Of a DNA stretch of 7,804 nt, positions 7,560-7,804 are shown one piece after another. This DNA is from Acidobacteriota bacterium. GTDB lineage: Bacteria; Acidobacteriota; Aminicenantia; UBA2199. Position numbers and translations under genes: made by a program. Each line of letters opens with the position of its first letter. The stretch's first letter is position 1. Location: positions 1 through 7,804 of the forward strand of contig JAKAGC010000168.1 of assembly GCA_021817755.1 (NCBI GenBank). Reading direction: 5' to 3'. The notes below the pieces were generated by a model that was given only the letters and a program-made list of their open reading frames with translations, did no database searches and was not told where the DNA came from.

Positions 7560-7804
7560 ATGTACTTATATGGTCAAGCAGCAGCAGGCGGGCAAGGGAG
7601 TGTTAACCCACTGGTTCAATTGATCCCCTTTGTATTGATTTTTGTAATCTTTTACTTAATCATTATTATGCCTGCGCGTAAAAAACAAAAACAGCATCAA
7701 AATATGTTAACCGCATTGAAAGGTGGTGAACGTATTATTACTGCCGGCGGGATTTATGGAACTATTACCCGTGTAATGGATGACCGGTTTGAAGTCCAGG
7801 TGGA
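7560..7804 (+). CDS. yajC: YajC, Sec translocon accessory subunit (3' end outside the window)
   Basis: The frame runs from the ATG at 7560 off the right edge (81 complete codons). A short Gly/Ala-rich N-terminus leads into one membrane helix (about residues 20-37, LIPFVLIFVIFYLIIIMP) followed by ARKKQKQHQNML. Then comes the signature LKGGERIITAGGIYGTITRVMDD, in two parts here as LKGGERIITAGG and IYGTITRV. This is the standard YajC layout, with the C-terminal part in the cytoplasm. YajC associates with SecD and SecF in the holotranslocon. The ribosome binding site AAAAGGAG (7546-7553) overlaps the end of tgt, with 6 nt to the ATG, so the two are an operon. secD and secF are expected next but are not visible. 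Confidence 0.95.
   Translation, partial: MYLYGQAAAGGQGSVNPLVQLIPFVLIFVIFYLIIIMPARKKQKQHQNMLTALKGGERIITAGGIYGTITRVMDDRFEVQV

Overview
The window reads almost wholly on the + strand and is densely coding, roughly 55-60% AT by eye. Sequence evidence points to a Gram-negative-type bacterium: a secreted beta-barrel candidate, an exported thioredoxin with a signal sequence, strong AGGAGG-type ribosome binding sites, and one perfect sigma70 promoter (TTGACA, 17-nt spacer, TATAAT). The strong Shine-Dalgarno sites and canonical promoter argue against Bacteroidetes, even though the left-edge peptide-maturation gene belongs to a family named after Bacteroidales. A deep-branching phylum such as Candidatus Aminicenantes/Acidobacteriota is a guess only.

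Left block (1-1492): the C-terminal end of a protein with a SPASM-like cysteine cluster, overlapping by ATGA with a gene whose two halves match the 'pseudo-rSAM' partner protein of ribosomal peptide (RiPP) maturation systems. That second gene is split by a -1 type frameshift near 975-1004. The precursor peptide, most of the maturase and any exporter must lie to the left of the window. This is the most interesting part.

Middle block (1493-5375): a 101-nt gap carrying a consensus promoter with a very short leader, then a DUF1015 protein, a gap with a 12-bp hairpin, folD, a beta-barrel outer membrane protein of unknown role, and a short-chain dehydrogenase-like protein overlapping it by 8 nt. 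FolD handles one-carbon units on tetrahydrofolate. The DUF1015 protein may touch serine metabolism, which feeds that pool (inference).

Right block (5376-7804): a 174-nt leader with candidate promoters, an exported thioredoxin-fold/TPR protein, tgt (queuosine tRNA modification) and the start of yajC (Sec translocon accessory), which runs off the right edge. The tgt-yajC order is a common bacterial arrangement, usually followed by secD-secF. No tRNA, rRNA, CRISPR, insertion sequence or integrase was seen.
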